Source: Paraburkholderia phytofirmans PsJN (GTDB lineage Bacteria > Pseudomonadota > Gammaproteobacteria > Burkholderiales > Burkholderiaceae). Taken from it: a DNA stretch of 64,000 nucleotides. This document shows, one piece after another, positions 45,514 through 54,972 of the stretch. Under the pieces are notes generated by a model, which was not told the DNA's origin, made no database searches, and saw only the letters and a list, made by a program, of their open reading frames with translations. The DNA lies in contig NC_010681.1 of assembly GCF_000020125.1 (NCBI RefSeq), positions 1,674,001 through 1,738,000 of the forward strand. Direction: 5' to 3'. The translations under genes and the position numbers were made by a program. Every line of letters begins with the position of its first letter. The stretch's first letter is position 1.

Positions 45514-47202
45514 ATGAACAACCCGAAACACATCGACCCGCGTCTCGATCCTACCCGCACGATCCGCGCACCGCGCGGCGCGGAAAAGACCTGCAAGACC
45601 TGGATTGCGGAAGCCGCGTACCGGATGATCCAGAACAATCTGGATCCGGAAGTCGCCGAGCATCCGCATGCGCTGGTCGTGTACGGCGGCATCGGCCGTG
45701 CCGCGCGTAACTGGGATTGCTTCGATCAGATCCTCAAGTCGCTGAAAGACCTCGAAGAAAACGAAACGCTGCTGATCCAATCGGGCAAGCCGGTCGGCGT
45801 GTTCCGCACGCATGCCGACGCGCCTCGCGTGCTGCTGGCGAATTCGAATCTGGTGCCGCATTGGGCGACGTGGGAACACTTCCACGAACTCGATCGCAAG
45901 GGCTTGATGATGTACGGCCAGATGACGGCGGGCAGCTGGATCTACATCGGCAGCCAAGGGATCGTGCAGGGCACCTACGAGACGTTCTTCTCGGTGGCGA
46001 ACCAGCATTTCAACGGCGATCCGTCGGGCCGCTGGATTCTGACGGGCGGCCTGGGCGGCATGGGCGGCGCGCAACCGTTGGCGGCGACCATGGCCGGCTT
46101 TTCGATGATCGCGGTGGAATGCGACGAGACGCGTATCGACTTCCGTCTGAAGACGCGTTACGTCGACAAGAAAGCAGCCACCCTCGACGAGGCGCTCGCC
46201 ATGCTCGAGGAAGCGAAGAAAGCCGGCAAGCCGGTGTCGATCGGCCTGCTCGGTAACGCGGCGGATGTGTTCGCTGAATGCGTGACGCGCGGCATCACGC
46301 CGGATTGCGTGACCGACCAGACCAGCGCGCACGACCCGATTCACGGCTACCTGCCGCAAGGCTGGAATGTCGAAGACTGGCGCGAGCGCCAGAAGACCGT
46401 GCCGGACAGCATTGTGCTGCCTGCCAAGCAATCGATGGCCAAGCAGGTCCAGGCCATGCTGACGCTGCAGGAACGCGGCGCGGCCACGCTTGACTACGGC
46501 AACAACATCCGCCAGATGGCGCTGGAAATGGGCGTGGAAAACGCGTTCGATTTCCCGGGTTTCGTGCCGGCGTATATCCGTCCGCTGTTCTGCGAAGGCA
46601 AGGGCCCGTTCCGCTGGGTCGCGCTGTCGGGCGATCCTGAGGATATCTACAAGACCGATGCCAAGGTCAAGGAACTGATCCCCGACGATCCGCATCTGCA
46701 CAACTGGCTCGACATGGCGCGCGAACGTATCGCGTTCCAGGGCTTACCGGCGCGGATCTGCTGGGTCGGCGTGAAGGATCGCTATCGTCTGGGCCAGGCG
46801 TTCAACGAAATGGTGAAGAACGGCGAACTGAAAGCGCCGATCGTGATCGGCCGCGATCACCTCGACACTGGTTCGGTGGCGAGCCCGAATCGCGAAACCG
46901 AATCGATGAAGGACGGCTCCGACGCGGTCAGCGACTGGCCGCTGCTCAACGCACTGCTGAATACGGCGGGCGGCGCTTCGTGGGTTTCGCTGCATCATGG
47001 CGGCGGTGTCGGCATGGGCTTCAGCCAGCACTCGGGTGTCGTGATCGTCGCGGACGGCACGGATGCCGCGAAGGAGCGTCTCGGCCGCGTGCTGTTCAAC
47101 GATCCGGCAACCGGCGTGATGCGTCACGCGGATGCGGGCTATGAACTCGCGCAGGAAACGGCGCGCGAGGCGGGTCTCAATCTGCCGATGCTGGGCCGTT
47201 GA
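45514..47202 (+). CDS. hutU: Urocanate hydratase (urocanase)
   Basis: 562 residues from ATG 45514; a longer upstream frame through hutC is a shadow. It hydrates urocanate to imidazolone propionate using tightly bound NAD. The NAD site and signature [19 protein letters not shown] are near residue 175, and [42 protein letters not shown] carries the urocanase signature with its Cys. Length is normal. It overlaps the hutD start by 4 bases. Confidence 0.96.
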   Translation: MNNPKHIDPRLDPTRTIRAPRGAEKTCKTWIAEAAYRMIQNNLDPEVAEHPHALVVYGGIGRAARNWDCFDQILKSLKDLEENETLLIQSGKPVGVFRTHADAPRVLLANSNLVPHWATWEHFHELDRKGLMMYGQMTAGSWIYIGSQGIVQGTYETFFSVANQHFNGDPSGRWILTGGLGGMGGAQPLAATMAGFSMIAVECDETRIDFRLKTRYVDKKAATLDEALAMLEEAKKAGKPVSIGLLGNAADVFAECVTRGITPDCVTDQTSAHDPIHGYLPQGWNVEDWRERQKTVPDSIVLPAKQSMAKQVQAMLTLQERGAATLDYGNNIRQMALEMGVENAFDFPGFVPAYIRPLFCEGKGPFRWVALSGDPEDIYKTDAKVKELIPDDPHLHNWLDMARERIAFQGLPARICWVGVKDRYRLGQAFNEMVKNGELKAPIVIGRDHLDTGSVASPNRETESMKDGSDAVSDWPLLNALLNTAGGASWVSLHHGGGVGMGFSQHSGVVIVADGTDAAKERLGRVLFNDPATGVMRHADAGYELAQETAREAGLNLPMLGR

Positions 47203-47846
47203 GCGTGGCGCTGCAAGGCATGCCTCACAGCGCGCCTGTGGGCAACGGCGCAAGCCTCACGCTGATTCGCGGCGCCGACCTCGTGGTGGCGCCGTGGAAG
47301 AACGGCGGCGGCGTCACGCGTGAAGTGGCGGCGTTTCCCGAAGGCGCGGGGCTCGATGCCTTCGTGTGGCGGGTGAGCGTGGCCGATGTCGCGCGAGCCG
47401 GGCCGTTCTCGCGCTTTGCCGGCATCGATCGCACGCTTGTGCTGTTGTCCGGCGCGGGCATGTTGCTCGATGAAGCGGAGAGCGCGCACGGCGTAAAGAC
47501 GCATGCATTGACGCAAGCGCTCGACATGGCTCGCTTCGCCGGCGAGGCGCAAATCGACGCGCGTCTGGTCGACGGCGCGACTCGCGACTTCAACCTGATG
47601 GTGCGGCGTGACGCTGCGCATGGCGAAGTGGAAGTATGGCGCGGCGCAACGCAACGCACGCTTTCCGCCGACGCGGTCCTGCTGTATTGCGCGGAAGGTT
47701 CGGTGTCGGTTACGCCGGGCGACGCGCAAGCACTGCCGCTTGCCACCGGCGACACGCTGCGCATCGACACGCCGAGCGCGCTGTCATGCACGATCGAGGG
47801 CGCGGGCGCCTTGCTCGCAATCAGCGTCCGTTACAAGCAACGATGA
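47199..47846 (+). CDS. hutD: HutD, cupin-fold accessory protein of histidine utilisation
   Basis: Up to 215 residues. The start is uncertain: TTG 47199 overlaps the hutU stop, and GTG 47205 or ATG 47220 are possible. The core [20 protein letters not shown] and [31 protein letters not shown] is the HutD signature. HutD is a bicupin thought to limit hut expression, perhaps by binding formylglutamate. It sits between hutU and hutI as in many Burkholderia and Pseudomonas operons. Confidence 0.92.
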   Translation: MSVALQGMPHSAPVGNGASLTLIRGADLVVAPWKNGGGVTREVAAFPEGAGLDAFVWRVSVADVARAGPFSRFAGIDRTLVLLSGAGMLLDEAESAHGVKTHALTQALDMARFAGEAQIDARLVDGATRDFNLMVRRDAAHGEVEVWRGATQRTLSADAVLLYCAEGSVSVTPGDAQALPLATGDTLRIDTPSALSCTIEGAGALLAISVRYKQR

Positions 47847-47931
47847 CGACGATTCGCGTGCACGTCTGCTTCCTTGACGGCGTTTGCACGCGAACCACCA
47901 CAGACACGCAACGAGCTGCAAAGAGCACGCG

Positions 47932-49155
47932 ATGAAGCAAACCGTCTGGCATCACCTTAAACTTTGCCCGCAGGGCGATCCCCAAAACACGCTGCCCGAT
48001 GCCGCGATCGCCGTTGAAAACGGCACGATCGTATGGCTCGGTGCGGCTTCTTCATTACCCGCCGACTACGCCGCATGGCCGCGCGAAGATCTGCACGGCG
48101 CGTGGGTGACGCCGGGTCTGGTCGATTGCCACACACATCTCGTGTACGGCGGACAGCGCGCGGACGAATTCGCGCAGCGTCTCGCCGGCGTCAGCTACGA
48201 AGAAATCGCGCGGCAGGGCGGCGGCATCGTCTCCACGGTGCGCGCCACGCGTGCCGCGGACGAAGCCTCGCTGTTCCGCCAATCGGCCGCGCGTCTCGAA
48301 CCCTTGCTCGCCGAAGGCGTGACCACGGTCGAGATCAAATCCGGCTACGGGCTTGATCTTGCCAGCGAGCGCAAGATGCTGCGCGTCGCGCGTCAATTGG
48401 GCGAGCGCTATCCCGTGACTGTCTATACGACGTTTCTCGGCGCGCACGCGCTGCCGCCCGAGTTCGCCGGCCGTGCCGACGCGTATATCGACGAAGTCTG
48501 CAACACCATGCTGCCCGCGCTCGCCGACGAAGGCCTCGTCGATGCGGTCGACGTGTTCTGCGAGCGCATCGGTTTTTCGCTGGAACAAAGCGAGCGCGTT
48601 TTTAACGCGGCGGAACGTTACAAACTGCCAGTGAAAATGCACGCCGAGCAGTTGTCGAACGGCGGCGGCACGGCACTCGCCGCGCGTCATCGTGCGCTGT
48701 CCGCCGACCACCTCGAATTTCTCGACGAAGCCGGCGTCGCCGCGATGAAGGAAGCCGGCACGGTGGCCGTGCTGCTGCCGGGCGCGTACTACTTCATCCG
48801 CGAGACGCAGTTGCCGCCTTTGGAATTGCTGCGGCGCTACCAGGTGCCGGTCGCGATTTCGACCGACAGCAACCCCGGCACATCACCCGCCACGTCGCTG
48901 CTGCTGATGATGAACATGGCCACCACGCTGTTCCGCATGACCGTGCCCGAAGTGCTGCAAGGCGTGACGTCGCACGCGGCACGCGCGCTCGGCAAGGCGG
49001 ATCGCCATGGCTCGCTGGAAGCGGGACGCGCGGCGGATTTCGCGGTGTGGTCGGTCGATTCGCTAGCCGAGCTGGCTTACTGGATTGGACGTCCGCTGTG
49101 CGCCCGAGTCGTGCGTGCGGGCGAGACCGTTTATACGCGGCGTGAATTGAGCTAG
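47932..49155 (+). CDS. hutI: Imidazolonepropionase
   Basis: 407 residues from ATG 47932; an upstream in-frame ATG adds 16 residues but is less likely. It opens the imidazolone ring to N-formimino-glutamate. The metal site begins [18 protein letters not shown]; further ligands are in [12 protein letters not shown] and the Asp of [11 protein letters not shown]. It is an amidohydrolase-fold enzyme of normal length. hutF follows after 8 bases. Confidence 0.96.
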
Positions 49156-49163
49156 GGCCTGAG

Positions 49164-50570
49164 ATGACTGAACCGCACAAGCAATCGAATCAATCGCTAT
49201 TCGCCGAGTACGCATACCTGCGGGATGGCTGGCGCCGCAACGTGCTGCTGGAGTGGGACACGAACGGCACGCTCACCGCCGTCACGCCCGATACGTCGAC
49301 GCCGCCTATTGGCGTGCAGAAAGCTGCTGGTCCGATACTGCCTGGCATGCCGAATCTTCATTCGCATGCATTTCAGCGCGCGATGGCCGGCCTCACCGAA
49401 TATCGCGCATCCGGCGCGGGCGCTACGGATAACTTCTGGAGCTGGCGCGACCTGATGTATCGCTTCGCCGCGCGCATCACGCCGGAAGGCCTGGCGAGCG
49501 TCGCGCAATGGCTGTACATCGAAATGCTGAAAGCGGGTTATACGTCGGTGTGCGAGTTCCATTATGTGCATCACACGCCTGACGGCAGCCGCTACGCCAA
49601 TCAGGCGGAACTCGCGCAACGCGTGGTGGATGCGGCGTCGGCGAGCGGCATCGGCATGACGATGCTGCCGGTGCTCTATCAGTACAGCGGCTTTGGTTCG
49701 CGCGCGCCGCGTGAAGATCAGCAGCGTTTCATCAACACGCCGGAGAGTCTGCTCGATCTGCTTGGCACATTGCGCGCGGCGCGCCCTGAAACTGCCGCGT
49801 TGCGTTACGGTGTGGCGCCGCATTCGCTGCGCGCCGTCTCCGCGGAGTCGTTGCGTACGCTGCTCGGCGGCATCGATAACACGGCGCCCGTTCATATCCA
49901 TATCGCCGAGCAGACCGCCGAAGTCGATGCGTGCGTCGAAACCGAAGGCGCGCGTCCGGTACAGTGGCTGCTGGATCGTTTCGATATCGACAGCCGCTGG
50001 TGCCTCGTGCACGCCACGCACGTCGATGCGAACGAAACGCTGGCGCTCGCGAAAAGCGGTGCGGTCGCCGGTTTGTGTTTAACCACCGAAGCCAATCTCG
50101 GCGACGGCATTTTTCCGGCGCAGGAATATCTCGACGCGCAAGGGCGCATCGGCGTGGGCTCGGATAGCCATATCGGCGTCGACTGGCGCGCGGAGTTGCG
50201 TTTGCTCGAATACGGCCAGCGTCTCGCGCGCCGGCAGCGCAACGTGCTGGCGTCGGCGCAGGCCACGCATGTCGCCGATCGTCTGTTCGCCGCCTCGCTC
50301 GAAGGCGGCGCGCACGCCACGGGTCGCGCGGTCGGCGCGCTGCAGACGGGCCGCCGCGCCGATTGGCTCGTGCTCGACGCGAATCATTCGAGCATTGCCG
50401 AGCATGCGCCGAACGCCTGGCTCTCGGGCGTTGTATTCTGCGAGCATGGCGAAACGCCGATTCGCGACGTCTACGCGGGCGGCGACAAGGTCGTCGATAA
50501 CCGCAGGCATCGCGATGAAGAGGGCGCATACGCGCGCTATCGCATGGCGCTCGCGGACCTGCTCAAGTGA
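49164..50570 (+). CDS. hutF: Formimidoylglutamate deiminase
   Basis: 468 residues. It converts N-formimino-glutamate to N-formyl-glutamate with release of ammonia, the branch step of the five-step Hut route. It is an amidohydrolase with metal site NLHSHAFQRAMAG, LVHATHVDANE as the inner His site and GVGSDSHIGVDW for the Asp ligand. Presence of hutF together with an N-formylglutamate amidohydrolase shows this organism uses the formylglutamate pathway rather than formiminoglutamase. Confidence 0.95.
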   Translation: MTEPHKQSNQSLFAEYAYLRDGWRRNVLLEWDTNGTLTAVTPDTSTPPIGVQKAAGPILPGMPNLHSHAFQRAMAGLTEYRASGAGATDNFWSWRDLMYRFAARITPEGLASVAQWLYIEMLKAGYTSVCEFHYVHHTPDGSRYANQAELAQRVVDAASASGIGMTMLPVLYQYSGFGSRAPREDQQRFINTPESLLDLLGTLRAARPETAALRYGVAPHSLRAVSAESLRTLLGGIDNTAPVHIHIAEQTAEVDACVETEGARPVQWLLDRFDIDSRWCLVHATHVDANETLALAKSGAVAGLCLTTEANLGDGIFPAQEYLDAQGRIGVGSDSHIGVDWRAELRLLEYGQRLARRQRNVLASAQATHVADRLFAASLEGGAHATGRAVGALQTGRRADWLVLDANHSSIAEHAPNAWLSGVVFCEHGETPIRDVYAGGDKVVDNRRHRDEEGAYARYRMALADLLK

Positions 50571-50646
50571 ACGACGCGCCAACTTGCCGGCGCCTGTCGC
50601 ATGAGTTGCTGAACTGATTCTTCGATCCTATCGATTCCGGACTGAC

Positions 50647-51462
50647 ATGACTGCTTCGAACACTCCGCCGGTTTTCTCGCTGCATCGAGGAAGCCTGCCG
50701 CTGCTCATTTCGATTCCGCATCTGGGTACGCAAATCCCGGCCGACATCGCCGCGACGATGACGCCCGCCGCGCAGCGCACCGACGATTGCGACTGGCATC
50801 TGGACCGTCTTTATGCGTTCGCAAAACGCATGGGCGCCTCGATTCTCGCGCCCACCTACGCGCGTTATGTGATCGACCTGAACCGTCCGCCCGATGGCGC
50901 GAATCTGTACCCGGGCCAGGACACGACCGGTCTGCTGCCGGTCGACACATTCGACAAGGAGCCGTTGTATCTGGACGGCCAACTGCCGGACGAGGCTGAA
51001 ACCACGCGCCGTCGCGACGCTTACTGGAAGCCTTATCACGAGGCGCTGCAAGGCGAACTCGCGGCGCTGAAAGCGAAACACGGCAAGGTGCTGCTGTGGG
51101 AAGCGCATTCGATCCGTTCGCACGTGCCGCGTTTTTTTGAGGGACGTCTGCCCGATTTCAACTTCGGCACCTCGAACGGCGCGAGCGCGGTGGCGGGATT
51201 GGCCGAGGAGATGGCCGCTACGGTCGAGCAATACGACGGCGGCTATACGGCTGTGGCCAACGGCCGGTTCAAGGGCGGCTATATCACGCGCGAGTATGGC
51301 CAGCCGTCGCAAGGCGTGCATGCGTTGCAACTCGAACTCTCGCAGATCACGTATATGGAAGAGCACATGCCGTATGCGTATGACGAAACGTTGGCCGCGA
51401 AAGTCGAGCCTCTGCTGGAAGCGCTCGTCGTGAAAGCATTGGAGCGCGTCAAGACGGCGTGA
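50647..51462 (+). CDS. hutG: N-formylglutamate amidohydrolase
   Basis: 271 residues. It completes histidine breakdown, splitting N-formyl-glutamate to glutamate and formate. The N-formylglutamate deformylase family pattern is clear: LLISIPHLGTQIPADI, DDCDWHLDRLYAF, LYPGQDTTGLLPVDTFDKEPLY and LWEAHSIRSHVPRFFEGRLPDFNFGTSNG. It is the last gene of the operon, 76 bases after hutF. No clear plus-strand terminator was seen in the next 190 bases. Confidence 0.95.
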   Translation: MTASNTPPVFSLHRGSLPLLISIPHLGTQIPADIAATMTPAAQRTDDCDWHLDRLYAFAKRMGASILAPTYARYVIDLNRPPDGANLYPGQDTTGLLPVDTFDKEPLYLDGQLPDEAETTRRRDAYWKPYHEALQGELAALKAKHGKVLLWEAHSIRSHVPRFFEGRLPDFNFGTSNGASAVAGLAEEMAATVEQYDGGYTAVANGRFKGGYITREYGQPSQGVHALQLELSQITYMEEHMPYAYDETLAAKVEPLLEALVVKALERVKTA

Positions 51463-51655
51463 CATGCCGCTCGTCTTCTCTTCTTTTTCCACGCGCTTTC
51501 ATCGTGCCGCGCAAACCGCGCCGCAAGACGAAAGCGCGTCGGCTGACACCGCAAAGGTGTAACAGCATGTGTCCGTGATTGCATGCTGCCGTTTTCGCGC
51601 AGAACGTATAGAGCGCGTTGAAGAAATCAGCCTGTTCTGCTTCGACCTGATGCCG

Positions 51656-51684
51656 AAAAAAAAGCCCCGCATATAGCGAGGCTT
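51656..51684 (-). terminator. Rho-independent terminator for the small His-rich gene
   Basis: Stem AAGCCCCGC / GCGAGGCTT with one mismatch and an ATATA loop; the plus-strand A-run at 51656-51663 gives a T-run on the minus strand, 38 bases after the small gene's stop. Confidence 0.7.
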
Positions 51685-51721
51685 TACGACGTGCCGTGCC
51701 GGTCAGGGCGTGGCACCGCCA

Positions 51722-51859
51722 TTAGTGGCAGCGTTTTTCCCAGTGATGATGAACACGCACCTTGTGGCATACAGGGTGATGATGTTCATAAGCTTGCGCG
51801 GGAGCGATGGCGCTCAGGGCTGCAGCGGCTGCGGCGATGGCGAGGACGATCTTCTTCAT
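51722..51859 (-). CDS. Tiny secreted His-rich protein
   Basis: 45 residues, read by eye because it is shorter than the usual cut-off. A textbook signal peptide (MKKIVLAIAAAAAALSAIAPAQA) leaves a mature peptide of about 22 residues containing YEHHHPVCHKVRVHHHWEKRC. It has seven His and two Cys, strongly suggesting metal binding. AAGGAT stands 8 bases before the ATG, and a terminator follows the stop. It resembles short HHHxxCHKVRVHHHW-type proteins I recall in Burkholderia. Function is unknown; copper, zinc or nickel buffering in the periplasm is a guess. Confidence 0.75.
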   Translation of the reverse strand: MKKIVLAIAAAAAALSAIAPAQAYEHHHPVCHKVRVHHHWEKRCH

Positions 51860-52177
51860 TACAAAATCCTTAAATCAGTGTTGGGGTACTAACGGAGCAG
51901 CACGGGGCGTGCCGCGACCGCCTGCAAGCATGCCACATCATGCGCACGGAACGGAGGAACGCTGAGCGAACCCAGGTGTCAATTCACAGCGACGCTGGTG
52001 GTGAGCCGCCACCGGCAATGGATAGCGAGCAATGGTGCGTAGTCGCGCAGTGGCGTGTATTTACGACAGTTCGACGCTCACACAGTGGCATTCCGGGATT
52101 GCGCGCCATGCGGTGAAGCGTCTACCCTTTCAAAACGATAACGCGCGACGCGCGTGATCACTACATCGGGCAAAAAG
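51860..52177. other. Intergenic stretch with no recognised element
   Basis: 318 bases between the His-rich gene and the next CDS. It should hold two divergent promoters. I see no strong palindrome, repeat or RNA-like structure in it. Confidence 0.4.
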
Positions 52178-52858
52178 ATGGAAGACCCAGCGATGGAAGA
52201 TTCCGACGAATTGCTGCTCCCGGTCTGGCGAGCAAACCTGGTGCTGTTGACCCGCGAGGTCGGCGCGGCGACGCGACTCGCGCGCATGATGACCTTCTCC
52301 GCGAGTTATCTGAAACTGATGTTGTCCGGCCAGCGCGAATTCAGTGAGGAGTTCGTGCGCGGCATCGAGGCGGTCACGGGTTTGCCGGGCGGCTGGATGA
52401 ACGCGCCGCACACCGAGCAGGACATCCCGCCCAACGCGCGTGAAGCGATCGACAACGAACAACCGCTCGCGCGGTTTCGCGGCACGGCGCATCCGGTGAG
52501 AAAGAAGTCGGTGCTGCGGCCGCCCGAACCGATTTTCGGCCAGCCGGGGCCGGCCAAGCGCGTCGAGGAAGAAATCCTCGACGCGGAAGCGCATCGGCGT
52601 CAGGCGCACTTTCGCAAGGTCCGCGACGTGGCGATCCAGGACGTGCGGCGTTTCGAGCGGCATTTGACTCACGCGCCGGTCGAACTGGCGACAATGCGCG
52701 CCAAGGTGGAGGACGTGATCGCCGCCGCCGATCTCGACGACCCGATCCAGGCCGATCTCGCGGGACGGCTCGAGCAGATCGAAAAGCATCGGCATCTGCT
52801 GCTCAGGCACGTCGAGCGATTGCAGGCACTGCTCGGGCAACTCGGAGAGACGGAGTGA
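52178..52858 (+). CDS. Helix-turn-helix-like protein with a coiled-coil C-terminus, unknown role
   Basis: About 226 residues from ATG 52178; ATG 52193 with GGAAG upstream is also possible. The first third, LTREVGAATRLARMMTFSASYLKLMLSGQREFSEEFVRGIEAVTGLPGGWMN, looks like a phage-repressor-type helix-turn-helix. The C-terminal half is acidic/basic helical and probably a coiled coil (VEEEILDAEAHRRQAHFRKVRD and LAGRLEQIEKHRHLLLRHVERL). I do not recognise the family. It may be a transcription regulator. It is a single gene followed by the transglutaminase-like gene. Confidence 0.65.
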   Translation: MEDPAMEDSDELLLPVWRANLVLLTREVGAATRLARMMTFSASYLKLMLSGQREFSEEFVRGIEAVTGLPGGWMNAPHTEQDIPPNAREAIDNEQPLARFRGTAHPVRKKSVLRPPEPIFGQPGPAKRVEEEILDAEAHRRQAHFRKVRDVAIQDVRRFERHLTHAPVELATMRAKVEDVIAAADLDDPIQADLAGRLEQIEKHRHLLLRHVERLQALLGQLGETE

Positions 52859-52997
52859 GGCAGTGAGCGGCCGGTTAGCGTGCTAAAACCACGATAAGAA
52901 CTCAACCGAGGTGCATCTTGGGGAAAATTGCCGTCACGCTGCAGCAGGCGCTTGCCCGTTGTCGACAGGATGGCGCGCGGGGCAGGGCGCGGCGCAC

Positions 52998-54911
52998 ATG
53001 ACGCGGGGCGTGGCGTTTCTTCTCAGGCTGGCCTGCGGGTCGGCGCTGGGCGCGTGCGTCGCGCTCAGCGCGTTCGCCGACGACAGTACGTCCACCGCAT
53101 CCGGTGAGGACCGCGCACCTTCCACGATCGAGCGCGACGTCCATCTCTTCACGATCCAGAAAGACGGCTCCGTCGAGGAACACGACGACACCGTCCTGCG
53201 CGCCAACACGACGAGCGGCGTCGACGATATCGCGCAACGCTACGTGTGGTTCAACAAGGACATCGAGCAGGTGCAACTGCTGGCCGCCGAAACGATCGAC
53301 GTGGATGGCGTCGCGCATCCGGTCGGTCCCGAGGCGATCCGCGACGTGCAGGAGCCGCGCTCGGCAGGCGCGCCGAGTTTCGAGGACGGCGTGTTGCGCA
53401 CGGTGATCTTCCCAGGCGTGGAGCCGGGCTCGCGCGTGCATCTGGCGTTTCGCAAGACGCGCACGAAGCCCTTGCAGGCGGGCACCTTCGCGTACCTCGT
53501 CGAGCCGACGCGCGACCCGGTCGAACTGCAGCGCCTGATCTTCGATCTGCCCGCCGACGTGCCGCTTTATGCCGACGCGCGCGGCTACGTCGCCGTGCCG
53601 CCGGTCACGGCAAACGGCCGTACCCGCTACGAGTTCGACTACCAGCACGGGCCGTATGCGCCGCTCGAAGCGGGCTCGGTTGGCTACGCGAACTGGGGCG
53701 ATCGCCTGATGGTATCGACGGTGCCGGACTTCGCGAATTTTGCCTCTCGCTATCGTGGCCCCGCAACCGACGCGACGACTGGCGATCCGGCGATTGTCCG
53801 CCTGGCGCAAACGCTCGCCGCCGGCACCGACGATCCGCGCGTGAAGGCGCAACGGCTCTACGACTGGATGCGTCTGAATATCCGCTACGTCGCGTTGTTT
53901 CTCGGCGAAACGGCGGCGATTCCGCACAAGGCGGCCGACATCCTGCGCAACCGTTACGGCGACTGCAAGGACCACGTCGCGCTCTACGGTGCATTGCTGG
54001 CCGCGCTCGGCATCCGCAGCGAGGCGGTGCTGCTCAATCTCGGGCCGTACTACAGTTTGCCGGACGTGCCCGGCTACGGATCGAGCGCGATCAATCACGC
54101 GATTATCTGGATTCCTGACTTGTCGTTGTATGCGGATACGACGGCGGGCGGCACGGCGTTCGGCTATCTGCCGCCGAGCGTGATGGACCGGCCGGTCTTG
54201 CTGGTCGGCGAGGGTGTGTTGTCGCGCACGCCGGCCACGCAGTTGCGCGAACGCAGCGCGCGCGTGCAGATCGACATCGATGAAAGCGGGGCGGCGAATT
54301 ACGCTTACCGCGCGGAGGACGCGGGTTTTACCGCCGAGATCGAGCGCAATACCTTTCGGCGCTCGACGCGGCAGCGCACGCAGCAGATCGCCGCGAACCG
54401 TCTGTTGCAGACAGGCTTGCACGGCACGGCACAATTGCGCACGGCGGATCTCAGCGCCACGACCGGACCGTTTGCCACGTCGATGCAAGGGAAGGTCGAG
54501 CACTTCGTCTGGACCGATGGCACCACGGCGGTGCCGGCCTTGACGAGTTTCTCGGGCGGCATGGGCTCGCAGGTGCAGGCGTGGCTCGCGGAGCCATCGA
54601 GGACTCAGCCCTGGACGTGCATCGGCGGGGAGTTCGACGAGACTCTGGAAATGACGCTGCCGCGCTTTGTACGCGTGACGGATTTGCCGTCCGACACGGC
54701 GGTGCAAAACCGCTTTCTGACCTTTTCATCCCGCTACGTCTACGATCCTGGCGCGCGAGTCTTGCAGGTCAGGCGGCACTTGCGTGCCGCCTTTGGTCAT
54801 CAGATGTGCTCCGCGAGCGAGTTCGCCGAAATGCACGACGATCTCGTTCGAATCGAGCGCGACCTCGATGCCGAACTGGTGGTCAAAGCCGCCAAGTCGA
54901 AGAACCCATAG
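52998..54911 (+). CDS. Secreted DUF3857/transglutaminase-like protein
   Basis: 637 residues from ATG 52998, chosen because it begins a signal peptide (MTRGVAFLLRLACGSALGACVALSAFADD). Residues 30-270 match the DUF3857 beta-rich domain, and a transglutaminase-like papain fold follows with Cys 323 (NRYGDCKDH), His 367 (AINHAIIW) and Asp 380 (LYADTTAGG), an intact triad. The rest is a beta-rich C-terminal domain. The role is unknown in general; such proteins act in the periplasm, perhaps on peptides or other proteins. It converges with the livJ-like gene. Confidence 0.87.
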   Translation: MTRGVAFLLRLACGSALGACVALSAFADDSTSTASGEDRAPSTIERDVHLFTIQKDGSVEEHDDTVLRANTTSGVDDIAQRYVWFNKDIEQVQLLAAETIDVDGVAHPVGPEAIRDVQEPRSAGAPSFEDGVLRTVIFPGVEPGSRVHLAFRKTRTKPLQAGTFAYLVEPTRDPVELQRLIFDLPADVPLYADARGYVAVPPVTANGRTRYEFDYQHGPYAPLEAGSVGYANWGDRLMVSTVPDFANFASRYRGPATDATTGDPAIVRLAQTLAAGTDDPRVKAQRLYDWMRLNIRYVALFLGETAAIPHKAADILRNRYGDCKDHVALYGALLAALGIRSEAVLLNLGPYYSLPDVPGYGSSAINHAIIWIPDLSLYADTTAGGTAFGYLPPSVMDRPVLLVGEGVLSRTPATQLRERSARVQIDIDESGAANYAYRAEDAGFTAEIERNTFRRSTRQRTQQIAANRLLQTGLHGTAQLRTADLSATTGPFATSMQGKVEHFVWTDGTTAVPALTSFSGGMGSQVQAWLAEPSRTQPWTCIGGEFDETLEMTLPRFVRVTDLPSDTAVQNRFLTFSSRYVYDPGARVLQVRRHLRAAFGHQMCSASEFAEMHDDLVRIERDLDAELVVKAAKSKNP

Positions 54912-54922
54912 CGATAACCGAT

Positions 54923-54963
54923 ACCCCGGCACGAGCGTCAGGCATCGACACCCGTGCCGGGGT
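54923..54963. terminator. Hairpin between convergent genes
   Basis: ACCCCGGCACG pairs perfectly with CGTGCCGGGGT across a 19-base loop, lying between the ends at 54911 and 54973. No T-run is present on either side, so it may be a weak bidirectional terminator. Confidence 0.5.
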
Positions 54964-54972
54964 CACACGCGC

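Noticed and set aside
51710..51892. Plus-strand 60-residue ORF
   Set aside because: It is antisense to the His-rich secreted gene, which has better signals.
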